Shown piece by piece: positions 38,706 through 47,827 of a stretch of 55,099 bases of DNA. Made by a program: the position numbers and the translations under genes. The notes under the pieces are model-generated. The model saw only the letters and a program-made list of their open reading frames with translations. It was not told where the DNA came from and did no database searches. Position 1 is the stretch's first letter. Every line of letters begins with the position of its first letter. The stretch comes from Succinimonas amylolytica DSM 2873. Lineage in GTDB: Bacteria; Pseudomonadota; Gammaproteobacteria; Enterobacterales; Succinivibrionaceae. The DNA lies in the NCBI RefSeq assembly GCF_000378405.1, contig NZ_KB899636.1, forward strand, positions 941,558 through 996,656. Direction: 5' to 3'.

Positions 38706-41197
38706 TTATCTGATTACCTCAGTGGCAGTAAATTCAATCTTCTTGGGCTTGGTTACCATGCGGGTTTCCTTGTCAAGATATGCGTTGTAACTGTCTTTGC
38801 CTGTCCACGTATCCGCTACATCCATGTAAGTGAACCCGCCATCCTGGTTATCAAAGCCCAGCTGACCGAAAGAGCTTGACCCCCAGCAGTAGGTATCAGT
38901 TCCCTCAGCAGAATTGCTGTTTTTACCGGATTTTTTGACAGCGGCGCATACAGATCTTTTGCCCACGGACACATCAACAACTCCGGTAAGATCTGGCATT
39001 ACCGTATTAACAACCCAGTACGATTCATCCTTTTTAGAAGGAATCCAGTTTAAAGGTTCCTCCGGATTATCTGATCCTATGCCAAAGACGCCGTAGAAGT
39101 TGTTACCAGTGAATGCATATAGATTACCCTTATCGCTCAGTACAAAGGAAACTTTATCTTCAATATTGATATCAAGCTTGGCAATTTTCTCTCCGTTAAA
39201 GGAAGTTATGGAATCTGTTATTCTCCAATAATCTGTGTTGTCAGCTGTGCCATGGTTGTAGGATCCCCACAGCTCTCCGTCATTATCCCTTTCTACAATT
39301 AGCTGGGAATCATACTGAGCGATGCCAAAGTGGGTGACGTTGATGAGATCAAATCCGTCTTCGGTATTGCCACCGGAGGTGAAACGTTTGATTTTGGTTA
39401 CCGGCTGCCCGTAGAGGAAGTGGAACTCTCCGGAATCTTCAGTGACCTTCCAGGTCCAGTTATGGGTACCATCGGGATCCATCAGGGTTTGATCCTTATA
39501 GAATGTCTTGTCGGCATATTTCATTAGCCAATCTTCCTGGTACTGCATCCAGTTATGAGATATAAGCCCCCTGGTATCATCACCCCAGCAGTATACATTA
39601 TACCTGTCGTCCGCGGAGGTGTTCTCTGTCAGAGCGCAGAATGTTCCTTCACCTGCAGTAAGCTCCTTGACACTGGACACGGTGGTCGGAAACTCAACCT
39701 TCACCGGAGTTGGAACAGCCGTGACAATATCGGTCATGTCGATACCGTCACGTGACATATTTCCTTCCTGAACCTTAACTTCCAGATTCGGATGTCTGTC
39801 ACCAAGCTGCAATGCAGTGTTTTCGCCCCAGCAATAAACTTCTCCCGATTTGGTCAGTGCGCAGGAAACGTTGTGGGCCATTGTGAGACTTTCAATTTTG
39901 CCAAGATAATCACTGTCGATTTCCTGCTGTCCCTTGAGAACTTTCTGGGCGTACATGGTCCGGTTTCTGACGGTGCCATTTCCGGTTTGACCATACCAGT
40001 TGTTGCCCCAGCACCAGACATTGCCATCGAAGGTTACTGCACAGACGTGGGTGTTGCCTCCGTCAATGGTCTTGACGTTGGACAGGTACTCGTTTTCTGA
40101 GGTCTTTACCTTGATCAGTTTTGCGCTGAAATTGTCCTTGACTTTAGCTCCATCTTCAACATACTCTCCATCTTCGTCAACAGGGAATATAGATGGATCC
40201 CCCAGATTGGCCCAGGAATTGTTGCCCCAGCAGTATACGTTGTGATTTTTGCTGACACCACACTTAAATTCATCAGAATTATGATCGCCTAACTTGGTGA
40301 GGGACGAAATTGCTTCGTCGCCGTAAGTTTTTAGTGCGTCCGCAACGTCGGAAAGATTGCCATCAGTGGTATCTTCCACAATCTGTTTCACATCATCTTT
40401 GATGGTGTCGTGAGAGCTATCTACGATTTCCGCTCCCGACTGTGCGGTGGTACGCTCTTCAAGCTGCTCAGCACTGGCAGGAAGAAGTCCGCTTCTTGCC
40501 ATAACCTCGCTGGTTACCAAAGCAGCCTTGGATTCCTCAGTAACTTTGTCAGGATCGTTGTAATCGCTTTTTGCAATCTGGGGGTTCACACCAAGAGATT
40601 CAGTAATTTCACTGAATACACCATCGTAGGTTTCTGCCGATACAGTTTCAATATCAACCGCCTGATCTGTCAGTGTGGTATACGGTGTTATGCGGGGCTG
40701 CTGCTTCTCATTCATTGTGGTCTTGCCAGTCTTGTCGGTGCTTACAAAGAATGTAGATGAGAGAACTACAGGACTTGAAAGAGGTCGGGCATTTCCCAGT
40801 ATGACACTGTGGGTGTCTGCGGTGGAGAAGACGATAACACGAAGGGGAATGTTCTTAGAACATGTTTTAGTGATCATGCATTCGTGGGGGGTGCCTTTCA
40901 GGAATTCACTGCTCACATTGCTGCTGATCTTGAACTGCCCTTTGTCGTCAGTTACAGATACCGGCTCGTTTTCATCGCACTTGAAGTTGCGGTTCAGATC
41001 GGTACAGACCTTGGCATTGACAAGATAGCCATCAATAACCTGGCCGGAAAGTTCAATTGCATTTTCTCCTTCAGCATTACCTTCGTTGGAGTCATGGTGG
41101 CTATGACCTCCACCTCCAAGCCGGTGATAGTAATTGCAGCAACCAAAGACGCCAGAGTCGTCATTCTGAAAGCGTAATTGTTTAATTTCATAATCAT
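38706..41197 (-). pseudogene. RCC1-propeller lipoprotein gene with 1-base frameshift at lipobox
   Basis: The downstream frame (open to an in-frame GTG at 40916 and beyond) encodes seven RCC1-like propeller repeats; five carry the pattern C-x(7-20)-(V/T)(Y/W)CWG, suggesting disulfides and an extracytoplasmic location. Before them lies a GQVIDGYLVNAKVC...DLNRNFKCDENE segment typical of surface-protein Ca-binding-like domains. That frame has no ATG, GTG or TTG before 40916. A proper start is in another frame: ATG 41197 (AAGGA 7 bases upstream) or 41191, coding a signal peptide ending LVAAITITG. At 41117-41120 the frame is lost; one added base there would give ITG-C-GGGGHSHH, a lipobox. The gene is thus a frameshifted lipoprotein of about 830 residues, or the sequence has an error there. 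Confidence 0.75.
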
Positions 41198-41359
41198 ACC
41201 CATATCCTTGAATGAATATAACAATCTGATCTAAATCACATAATTAATGATTTAATCCCTATACAGCTATCATTATCAGTTTATGATTTTTTTTTGACTA
41301 TGTTTCACTATGTTTACAGTATTTAATTTGTGATTAATCTTCTAAAGAATCCAGTATAT

Positions 41360-41795
41360 TCAGCTATAAAAATCACTTATGCGATTACCCAGTTTCAGAA
41401 TCTCTTTTTTTGCATCGTTTGGCAATCCTGAAGCATTATTAGCTGCTGATGATTCCGGTATTTCATAGTTTCCATCAGTACCGAGGAAGCGTTCGGAGAG
41501 CTTGTAGCGGTTATACTGAGTAACGGACTGCGCTGACTTGTTACGGAGTTGTCAGCGAACTGTTTCTGCTGAATATGGCAAAGCTCACTTCCTACGTGAG
41601 AGTATAAGAACTATCTTGATTGTATGCAGGTTGCATCATAAATACGAGAGGTTTAGCATGATTATTATCAGGGAAGCGTGGCCAATCTCCAGAAAGTGTG
41701 TAACACTATCCCAGAATGCCCCAAATGTGCCCTGTTGCTTTTTGGTTACGCTTGTAAGACTTTTTGAATGCGACTTCCAGAGAAAAATGTGTCAT
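41360..41795 (-). pseudogene. Decayed coding remnant between RCC1-type gene and hemW
   Basis: On the minus strand, ATG 41795 opens a protein-like frame (MTHFSLEVAFKKSYKRNQK) that stops at 41706 (TAG), continues protein-like (SGDWPRFPDNNHAKPLVF, then QPAYNQDSSY) and stops again. After a frame change near 41550 it reads NRYKLSERFLGTDGNYEIPE and ends in TGA at 41360. Three stops and a shift within about 145 codons indicate a dead gene. The family is not recognised. It lies next to the frameshifted RCC1-type gene, so this interval looks generally eroded. The plus-strand frame over the same bases is not protein-like. Confidence 0.4.
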
Positions 41796-41853
41796 GAGCT
41801 ACCCAAAAAAACTTTCCGTTATTGTTTCTCATCATTCCTTTCTTTATTTTCTT

Positions 41854-43014
41854 CTATAGAAAATCAGCAAGAATGGTGTTTACAAAGGAAGTGCCTTTGG
41901 GGGTGAGAGTGAGGGAGTTTTGGGAAATGGTAACAAGACCGTCTTCTGCAAAGCTCTGGAGTCTTTCCCGGAGTGCTGAAAAGGGGAGACCTGTAGCGTT
42001 TTCGAATTCTCTCGCGGTGATGGCTTCAAATAGTCTGAGCCGGTTTAGCAGGTATTCAAACAGGAATTCCTCCTGGTTAACGGTACGGATTTCCTGGAAA
42101 CAGTTTTTTTCGGGATCGATGACGCCCCTGATATAGTCATCAGGGTTTTTCAGTCGTGCCTTTCTGACTATTTTGCCGTTTCTGGTAACCTTGCTATGAG
42201 CTCCTGCTCCGATGGCCAGGTAATCTCCGAATTTCCAGTAGTTGCTGTTATGTACGCAGGGATTTCCACGCGAGAAAGCGCTGACCTCGTAATGGGTGTA
42301 TCCGGCCTCTTTCAGAAGCCGGAAGCCTTCAATACAGGTATCCTCAATTACTTCATCAGCAGGCAGTGCCGGAGGATTCTGTCCGAAAGGTGTGTCTTCC
42401 TCCAGTGTCAGCTGATACCAGGAGAGGTGCGGGGGATTAAATGACAGAGCTTCTGAAAGATCTGCCAGGGCTTCCGCTGTGCTCTGTCCTGGAAGAGAGT
42501 GCATGAGATCGATATTGAAGTTGAGGAAGGTATCTCTGGCGAGAGCAATGGCACTGAGGGCCTTTTCCCTGTTGTGAATACGGCAAAGTCGTTTGAGAAA
42601 AGTGTCGTTAAGACTCTGAATACCAAGACTCAGCCGGTTAACTCCCGCCTCCCGATAGTTCTTCAGTGTGTCTGGGGTTACCGTCCCTGGGTTGGCCTCC
42701 ATTGATATTTCAATATCGGAAGCGGTATTAAGCAGATTTCTAGCCGTGCTGATAATCCTCTTGATTTCTTCCGGAGGGAACAGTGAGGGAGTGCCGCCGC
42801 CTAGGTAGATGCTGACGAGTTTCCGGTCTCCGGCCTCTTTAGCTTCGGTTTCGAGCTCCTGGAGCAACGCTTCGGTATAGGCGGCAAAATATTGCCGGCG
42901 AACGCTAGCTGCAGCCGGCGCCTGGAAGGAGTTAAAGTCGCAGTAAGGACATTTTCTGATGCACCAGGGGAGATGGACGTACAGGCTCAGAGGCGGTGGA
43001 AGAAGAAAGCTCAT
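41854..43014 (-). CDS. hemW: Radical SAM protein HemW
   Basis: HemW is a heme-binding radical SAM protein related to coproporphyrinogen dehydrogenase and thought to act in heme delivery. The 386-residue product (378 in E. coli) has C18-x3-C22-x2-C25 for the [4Fe-4S] cluster (WCIRKCPYCDFNSF), GGGTPSLF near residue 74, and MEANPGT, which binds SAM. HemN-specific N-terminal features are absent. It starts 5 bases after the rdgB stop; the rdgB-hemW order is conserved with E. coli. Confidence 0.94.
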   Translation of the reverse strand: MSFLLPPPLSLYVHLPWCIRKCPYCDFNSFQAPAAASVRRQYFAAYTEALLQELETEAKEAGDRKLVSIYLGGGTPSLFPPEEIKRIISTARNLLNTASDIEISMEANPGTVTPDTLKNYREAGVNRLSLGIQSLNDTFLKRLCRIHNREKALSAIALARDTFLNFNIDLMHSLPGQSTAEALADLSEALSFNPPHLSWYQLTLEEDTPFGQNPPALPADEVIEDTCIEGFRLLKEAGYTHYEVSAFSRGNPCVHNSNYWKFGDYLAIGAGAHSKVTRNGKIVRKARLKNPDDYIRGVIDPEKNCFQEIRTVNQEEFLFEYLLNRLRLFEAITAREFENATGLPFSALRERLQSFAEDGLVTISQNSLTLTPKGTSFVNTILADFL

Positions 43015-43019
43015 CAGGA

Positions 43020-43628
43020 TTATTCTTCTCCGTATATTTCCCGTAAAGCTTCTCTGAGTTTCGTCAGGGCCTGTCCCCGGTGACTTAGACGGTTTTTGAC
43101 GTCCGGTTCCAGCTCAGCGGCTGTTTTTCCGAGAACAGGAATCAGAAATGAAGGATCATAGCCGAAGCCGTTCTGCCCTCTTTTTTCAGTAATGATGCGT
43201 CCCTTCCAGAAAGCCTGACAGATAAGCGGAGTAGGATCGGCAGCAGATCTCATAAAGGCCAGCACACACCAGTAGCGGGCAGTCCTTTCGTTTTCAGGAA
43301 AGCGTGCCACCTCGCGGAGCAGCTTGTCCAGATTTTCCTCATCGCTGGCATGTTCTCCTGAGTACCGGGAGGAAAAAACTCCCGGCTGTCCGTCAAGACA
43401 GTCAACGGCTATTCCTGAATCGTCAGCAAGGGCTGGAAGTCCGGTATGTCTGGCGGCGTTACGAGCCTTGATAATGGCATTTTCTACAAAGGTAGTTCCG
43501 TTTTCCGCCGGAGATGCCACATCAAAATCGCTTTCGGGAACAACTGTTACAGGGAAATCTGAAAACAGGCGCTGAAATTCACGGACCTTTCCGGGATTTC
43601 TGGTGGCCAGGACAATTTTTGAGTACAT
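43020..43628 (-). CDS. rdgB: Non-canonical purine NTP pyrophosphatase RdgB
   Basis: RdgB hydrolyses dITP, XTP and related damaged nucleotides, keeping them out of DNA and RNA. The start at 43628 is chosen because AAGGAG lies 9 bases upstream and the product then begins MYSKIVLATRNPGK as in the family (202 residues; 197 in E. coli). Motifs are LATRNPGKVREF, LADDSGIAVD, FGYDPSF and SHRGQAL. A longer reading from 43652 is not favoured. It sits between the flavoprotein gene and hemW in one minus-strand operon. Confidence 0.95.
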   Translation of the reverse strand: MYSKIVLATRNPGKVREFQRLFSDFPVTVVPESDFDVASPAENGTTFVENAIIKARNAARHTGLPALADDSGIAVDCLDGQPGVFSSRYSGEHASDEENLDKLLREVARFPENERTARYWCVLAFMRSAADPTPLICQAFWKGRIITEKRGQNGFGYDPSFLIPVLGKTAAELEPDVKNRLSHRGQALTKLREALREIYGEE

Positions 43629-43654
43629 GGGATAATTCTCCTTTAATGTCAATA

Positions 43655-45151
43655 TCAGAACCGCTGATAACCGTTTTGCGGTTCTGCCTCATAGAATGAT
43701 TGCTGTTTTCCGGGCAGCTGGATTTTTCGATCCGTTTCCAGTTCACGGAATCTGGTACTGGCATTTTTGACAGCCAGTTGCACAATTTCCAGTGGAGACG
43801 GTTTGTAAAAGGAGAATCCCAAGAGCTCCGGAAGAGTCTTTTCCAGCGCTATGGAGAACGCTAGAAACTGGGCTATGGTCGCGCCCATGGGCAGAGCCAA
43901 TTCAGCCCCCAGAAGTTTTTGGGTTCTGAGGGAAAAATAGAGATGAATCATTCCGGCGGTTTCCAGGTGGATTTCCGCCCAGTGGGATTCCTGAAACGAG
44001 GCCTCTCCGATAATATATGGTTCGGCATCATGGCGGCGGCGCAGTTCTTCTTCCTTTTTGCCGACAATGGCAAAATTTGGGGTGGTAAATGAAATGGTCA
44101 GGGGAAGCCATGGAGATTTCCGGAGTTCTCCTGGGTATCTGGCAGCATTTCTGCCAGCCATGGCCCCGTCCTTTAGCGAGCGTTCCAGCGGGGTGTTCTG
44201 GGCGGCCACTGAACCGGCGGCGAAGATATGCGGTACTTTGGTCTGTCTGGTGTTAGGATCTGCCGGAATGGCACCGAATATATCGGGACTGATACCGGCG
44301 TTTTCAGTATGAAGTTTTGAGAAGCTTGGGATTCTTCCAGCGGCAGCCAGAATGTAGTCCGTTCTGATGTATCCTTCTTTACCGAACTGATCCAGATAGT
44401 AAATGGTTACCCCGTTATCGTCAGAGGAGATTTCTGTTATCTCGCTGTTCATGAACATGACAACACTTTTGCCAATGCATTTTTCGGCGATTTCGCTGAT
44501 TTTGATATCTGTAAAATGCCAGAGATGCCGCTGGCCGAAGATAACAGTTTTTACCCCAAGTCTGGTAAGAATCTGCCCTAGCTCCAGAGCGGTGCTGCCG
44601 GCCCCCAGGATGGCGATTGATTTCGGGAGTGCCTGAAGCTCAAACAGATCCTCACAGGTTATAGCCCGGGAGCCAGCCGGCTGAATACATGATGGGATAT
44701 AGGGGCGGGATCCCGTGGCGATTACAAAGGTTTCGGCGGTTATTCTGATGCCTGTGTCAGGAACCAGGAGATGCTTCTGGTCTTCAAATGAGGCGTGGCC
44801 GTATATTTTGTCCTGTTCTGCTATGGCCGAAAAGTTTTTCATGTACTTTTCGCTGCAGTTTCGGCGTCTCTCCCGAAGATCCTGAAGAATAGTGGAAAAC
44901 TTCAGTCTGATGGAATGATCCATACCGTACATGGTTATCGGGGTATCATCCTGCAGTACTGAGGAGGATTGTTCTTCAATAATAGCCCGCAAAATGTCAA
45001 GAGGCAGATATCCGGATCTGAAAATCGCGGGCAACTTGAAATCCGGGTCAATGATAACGGCGGAAACTCCATGTTTTTTTGCTTCTTCGTAGGCCTTGAG
45101 TCCGGCGCTACCTGCACCGATGATTGCCGTTTGAACTCTGATTTCTTTCAT
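43655..45151 (-). CDS. Dihydrolipoyl-dehydrogenase-like flavoprotein lacking redox cysteines
   Basis: A 498-residue member of the pyridine nucleotide-disulfide oxidoreductase fold. It shows the FAD motif GAGSAGLKA near residue 11, the NAD(P) motif GAGSTALELG near 182, and the second FAD motif FAAGSVAA near 310. Where dihydrolipoyl dehydrogenases have the redox pair CxxxxC (TCxNxGCxPSK), this protein reads AIFRSGYLPLD, so both cysteines are gone, and the C-terminal HPT-type His is also not evident (YKPSPLE). It cannot use the standard disulfide mechanism. An NAD(P)H-using oxidase, diaphorase or regulatory role is possible (inference). GAGGAG precedes the ATG. It heads an operon with rdgB and hemW. 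Confidence 0.8.
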   Translation of the reverse strand: MKEIRVQTAIIGAGSAGLKAYEEAKKHGVSAVIIDPDFKLPAIFRSGYLPLDILRAIIEEQSSSVLQDDTPITMYGMDHSIRLKFSTILQDLRERRRNCSEKYMKNFSAIAEQDKIYGHASFEDQKHLLVPDTGIRITAETFVIATGSRPYIPSCIQPAGSRAITCEDLFELQALPKSIAILGAGSTALELGQILTRLGVKTVIFGQRHLWHFTDIKISEIAEKCIGKSVVMFMNSEITEISSDDNGVTIYYLDQFGKEGYIRTDYILAAAGRIPSFSKLHTENAGISPDIFGAIPADPNTRQTKVPHIFAAGSVAAQNTPLERSLKDGAMAGRNAARYPGELRKSPWLPLTISFTTPNFAIVGKKEEELRRRHDAEPYIIGEASFQESHWAEIHLETAGMIHLYFSLRTQKLLGAELALPMGATIAQFLAFSIALEKTLPELLGFSFYKPSPLEIVQLAVKNASTRFRELETDRKIQLPGKQQSFYEAEPQNGYQRF

Positions 45152-45208
45152 AAGGACTCCTCTGCGCTAATTAGAATTATAAGGGAAAATGGCTGGGACG
45201 GTGTATTT

Positions 45209-45217
45209 TGCTATAAT
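45209..45217 (+). promoter_or_regulatory. Extended -10 promoter of HAD gene
   Basis: TGCTATAAT at 45209-45217 has a consensus -10 with an upstream TG. It is 20 bases before the ATG of the HAD gene, divergent from the flavoprotein gene. Confidence 0.6.
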
Positions 45218-45237
45218 TCCCCGTCGGAGGATTCGTC

Positions 45238-45957
45238 ATGAACGGCAAAGAGGCGGAAGATTATATTATCAGAACGGAAGAGCCCTTCAGAATGGAGCTT
45301 CTGGACTTAGTTGGTGGAGCGGTATTTGATCTGGATGGGACTTTGGTGGATTCCATGCCATTTCATATTGCGGCATGGCAGGAAACCCTTCGGGAATATG
45401 ACCTTGCTGTTTCACCAGAGTGGCTTATGAATCACGGCGGCATTCCTTCGTATGTCATAGCAGAAATGCTTACCGCGGAAAGATCTTCGCCGGCGGGTGA
45501 AACGGTGTTCCCGAATCCGCGTGAGCTGGCTCGGATTAAAACCGCAAATTACCGGCGGAGAATTCATGAAATTCGGGTGTTTCCGGAGATGCTGGCGGTT
45601 CTCGGGTATCTTAAAGACAGAGGAGTGCCTATAGCCGTTGGTACCGGAACCCAGCGTGAGAATGCGGAGACCATAATTTCAGAGACCGTGCTTTGTGATT
45701 ATATATGTACAGTGGTTTCGGAGGCTGATATTAGAAAACCCAAGCCGGATCCGGAGACGTTTCTTATGGCGGCAGAAAGAATTGGAGTCCCGCCGGAGAG
45801 CTGTGCAGTCTTCGAGGACAGCCCCACAGGAATTGCCGCAGCTCTTAAAGGTAATTTCCGGACGGTACAGGTAGTAGCGGGATTGCCGCGGGCTGTCATA
45901 AACTTCAGACAGCCTGGCAACCTGGGGGGAATCAGTCAGTCTGTCGGGGTGCTGTGA
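45238..45957 (+). CDS. HAD-superfamily phosphatase, YqaB/beta-phosphoglucomutase-like
   Basis: A 239-residue cytoplasmic HAD hydrolase. FDLDGTLVDSMPFH carries the nucleophile and acid/base Asp (D31, D33), VGTGTQRENAE is motif II, and KPKPDPETFLMAAERIGV plus VFEDSPTGIAAA cover motifs III and IV. The cap helix MNHGGIPSYVIAEML resembles E. coli YqaB, which dephosphorylates fructose 1-phosphate and 6-phosphogluconate; the substrate here is inferred only. CGGAGG precedes the ATG. The 3' end overlaps the convergent Hfq-like gene by 22 bases. Confidence 0.85.
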   Translation: MNGKEAEDYIIRTEEPFRMELLDLVGGAVFDLDGTLVDSMPFHIAAWQETLREYDLAVSPEWLMNHGGIPSYVIAEMLTAERSSPAGETVFPNPRELARIKTANYRRRIHEIRVFPEMLAVLGYLKDRGVPIAVGTGTQRENAETIISETVLCDYICTVVSEADIRKPKPDPETFLMAAERIGVPPESCAVFEDSPTGIAAALKGNFRTVQVVAGLPRAVINFRQPGNLGGISQSVGVL

Positions 45958-46277
45958 TGAGAATCCCCGGAAGTGCGATCGGAAATCCCCGGTTTGCCGG
46001 GACGGTAAGAAGACCTTCCGGTTTTTGGTTTTGAAGACGTAACCTGGGTGATGGTTGAAATCTTAGCCTTGTATATCAGCTGTTGCGTTCCCCGGGAGTC
46101 AGTAAGTAGCAGACTGTACTGATCGTGGGAAGTTACCACGCCTTCGAGTTTAATGCCGCTGATGAGGAATACAGCTACAGGGATTTTCTTTTCTTTTAGC
46201 CAGTTAAGAGCAGATTCCTGACCGTTTCCAATTGAAAACGCTTGTCCCAGGGATGTAAATTTGGAATTATCTGTCAT
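45936..46277 (-). CDS. Hfq-family RNA-binding protein, divergent
   Basis: A 113-residue protein with the Hfq Sm fold: Sm1 is IPVAVFLISGIKLEGVVTSHDQYSLLL and Sm2 is LIYKAKIST, each shown within one strand pair. Gln8, Asp40, Lys56 and the GIKL turn are kept. The proximal-pore His57 is replaced (YKAKIS for YKHAIS), Tyr25 becomes Phe, and the rim arginine patch RRER is KEKK. The C-terminus is a short Ser/Pro/Gly/Asp-rich tail. Hfq pairs sRNAs with mRNAs; these changes affect the U-rich RNA pore and the rim, so RNA preference may differ. It is not beside miaA, the usual neighbour. Whether this is the only Hfq of the host cannot be told from the window. Confidence 0.8.
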   Translation of the reverse strand: MTDNSKFTSLGQAFSIGNGQESALNWLKEKKIPVAVFLISGIKLEGVVTSHDQYSLLLTDSRGTQQLIYKAKISTITQVTSSKPKTGRSSYRPGKPGISDRTSGDSHHSTPTD

Positions 46278-46498
46278 TTTTTTCTTCTTTTAATACTTTT
46301 AAACAGAAAATATAGTCATTAACAGTATAGTTAAAATTCCGCGTGCGGGATTAACGAACCTTAAAAACTCCGCGTGATTTTAATGCACTGAAAACCATAA
46401 AGCAATCAGTTAAGCGTCATTTGTTAAACTTTTGTAAACCCCGTCGATTTTTTAGTGTTTACAGTTCCGAAAACCTCAGTTCTGCTGTTATTTGTGCT

Positions 46499-46517
46499 GG
46501 GAACATCTTCTGTTCCC
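46499..46517. repeat. Hairpin after Memo-like gene
   Basis: GGGAACA at 46499-46505 pairs with TGTTCCC at 46511-46517, loop TCTTC, 8 bases beyond the stop of the Memo-like gene. No T-run follows on the minus strand, so termination is doubtful. Confidence 0.4.
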
Positions 46518-46524
46518 GTGTATT

Positions 46525-47316
46525 CTACATCAGATATCCTATTGATACATAGCCGTTTACTCGCATCCGGCCGTTTTCATGGGGATTTACCTGATTGTTT
46601 TTAAAAATATGAGGTACTAGTCTTCTTCGCAGAGAGTAGCGTGATAATGCATTGATAAGGTTGTAGCAGGAGGTGTCGGAAACGGTAACAATATCTTCCT
46701 GTGCCAGTATCGATGCCATAATGGCAGCATCCTTATTGCTGGCCTCCACGCGACTAAGACCTGTCGACAGTACAGCCTCGGCTATGAGGAGGTCGCTTTT
46801 TCCCAGATCCAGATTTCTCAGAGCCTTGCTGATTTTGGAGTCCTTGGTGCCGTCAGCCAGAAGCGGCAAGAGTTCAGCATGCGGAAAAAGCCGCTGAATA
46901 AATGGTAGTACCGGTTCGAAATGTCTGGCAAACATGGTGTCTTCCCGGCTGGCTTCGCGGAATACCGGATTCATGGCGGCTATGGTTAGGAGATCCATGG
47001 AGGGCAGGATATTTTCAAATACGGGATTATCGGCGGGAGGACAGAAGATGAGCCCGCTGGGAGTCATGTTGCCGTAGTTTCCCAAAAGAACAATTCTGTC
47101 TGTTTTAAGCTGGTTAAGAGACAGACTTAGTCTGGCGAATATTTCTGAAAACATGGGGGCGGTTTTAGGAGTTAGTACGTCTGGAACGACTGCAGCTCTG
47201 ATTTTTTCGGAAACATACACTGGCGAATAATCCGAAAGCAATTCTGTAATCCAGTCTTCCAGACTTTTATTGGCAGGAATCTCAATCCTGTGATTGTTAT
47301 TGCTATTGGCAGTCAT
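46525..47316 (-). CDS. Memo-like (AmmeMemoRadiSam protein B type) protein, degenerate
   Basis: A 263-residue soluble protein whose order of motifs follows the MEMO1 family: IVLLGNYGNMTPSG and CPPADNPVFENIL in the first half, then ARHFEPVLPFIQRLFPHAELLPLLAD (ARHFEPVLPF and LLPLLAD), which corresponds to the family HSLEVQLPFLQ region. The usual metal- or active-site residues appear lost: VPDVLT in place of VPHAGY, LGNYGN for GPNHYG and STGLSR for SSDLSH; only the His of ARHFEP remains. No AMMECR1 or radical-SAM partner gene is adjacent, unlike AmmeMemoRadiSam loci. The family call is from pattern only and is moderate; a catalytic role is doubtful. Confidence 0.5.
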   Translation of the reverse strand: MTANSNNNHRIEIPANKSLEDWITELLSDYSPVYVSEKIRAAVVPDVLTPKTAPMFSEIFARLSLSLNQLKTDRIVLLGNYGNMTPSGLIFCPPADNPVFENILPSMDLLTIAAMNPVFREASREDTMFARHFEPVLPFIQRLFPHAELLPLLADGTKDSKISKALRNLDLGKSDLLIAEAVLSTGLSRVEASNKDAAIMASILAQEDIVTVSDTSCYNLINALSRYSLRRRLVPHIFKNNQVNPHENGRMRVNGYVSIGYLM

Positions 47317-47530
47317 TTCGAATCCTCCCTCAGAAAATTATAGTGGCGGCTGTTTGTTAAGCAATATGTTAAAGGAGGCTTTTTTAAAGTTATCACGTTT
47401 TGTGGCAAGGAACACCTTTGGCATCAGGAGATTTTTGCAGGGAGAGGCTGAGTTTTTAAGGATGTTGGTTACGGGAATAGTATCGAATGGCTGATATTTT
47501 CCTGAAATGTAAAAAAAATCTGATTTTGTG

Positions 47531-47558
47531 TTGACAATGGATTTCAGAACCGTATAAT
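47531..47558 (+). promoter_or_regulatory. Promoter of first tRNA-Phe
   Basis: Perfect consensus TTGACA at 47531-47536 and TATAAT at 47553-47558, 16 bases apart, 10 bases before the tRNA. Confidence 0.9.
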
Positions 47559-47568
47559 AGCACCCGTC

Positions 47569-47644
<76 letters not shown>

Positions 47645-47827
47645 TCTCTATACATCATACATCTCTTTTCTCTTGTTCTTTTTCGTTCCCTTGATTGTAT
47701 CCTTTGTAAGTTTTTGTTTCTAGTGTTCTGTTTTGCAGGTATCATTTTTCTGTGGAACTGTTCTCCATTTTAAACTGTTTGTTTTTTAATCACTATAAGT
47801 TAACAATGAAAAAATTTTTAAAATTGT

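Noticed and set aside
41538-41906. 122-codon plus-strand frame overlapping the 3' end of hemW
   Set aside because: Overlaps a secure gene and lacks protein-like composition; the opposite strand shows better coding character.
47366-47494. 42-codon frame MLKEAFLKLSRFVARN before the tRNA-Phe genes
   Set aside because: No ribosome site at a proper distance and no recognisable family; probably chance.
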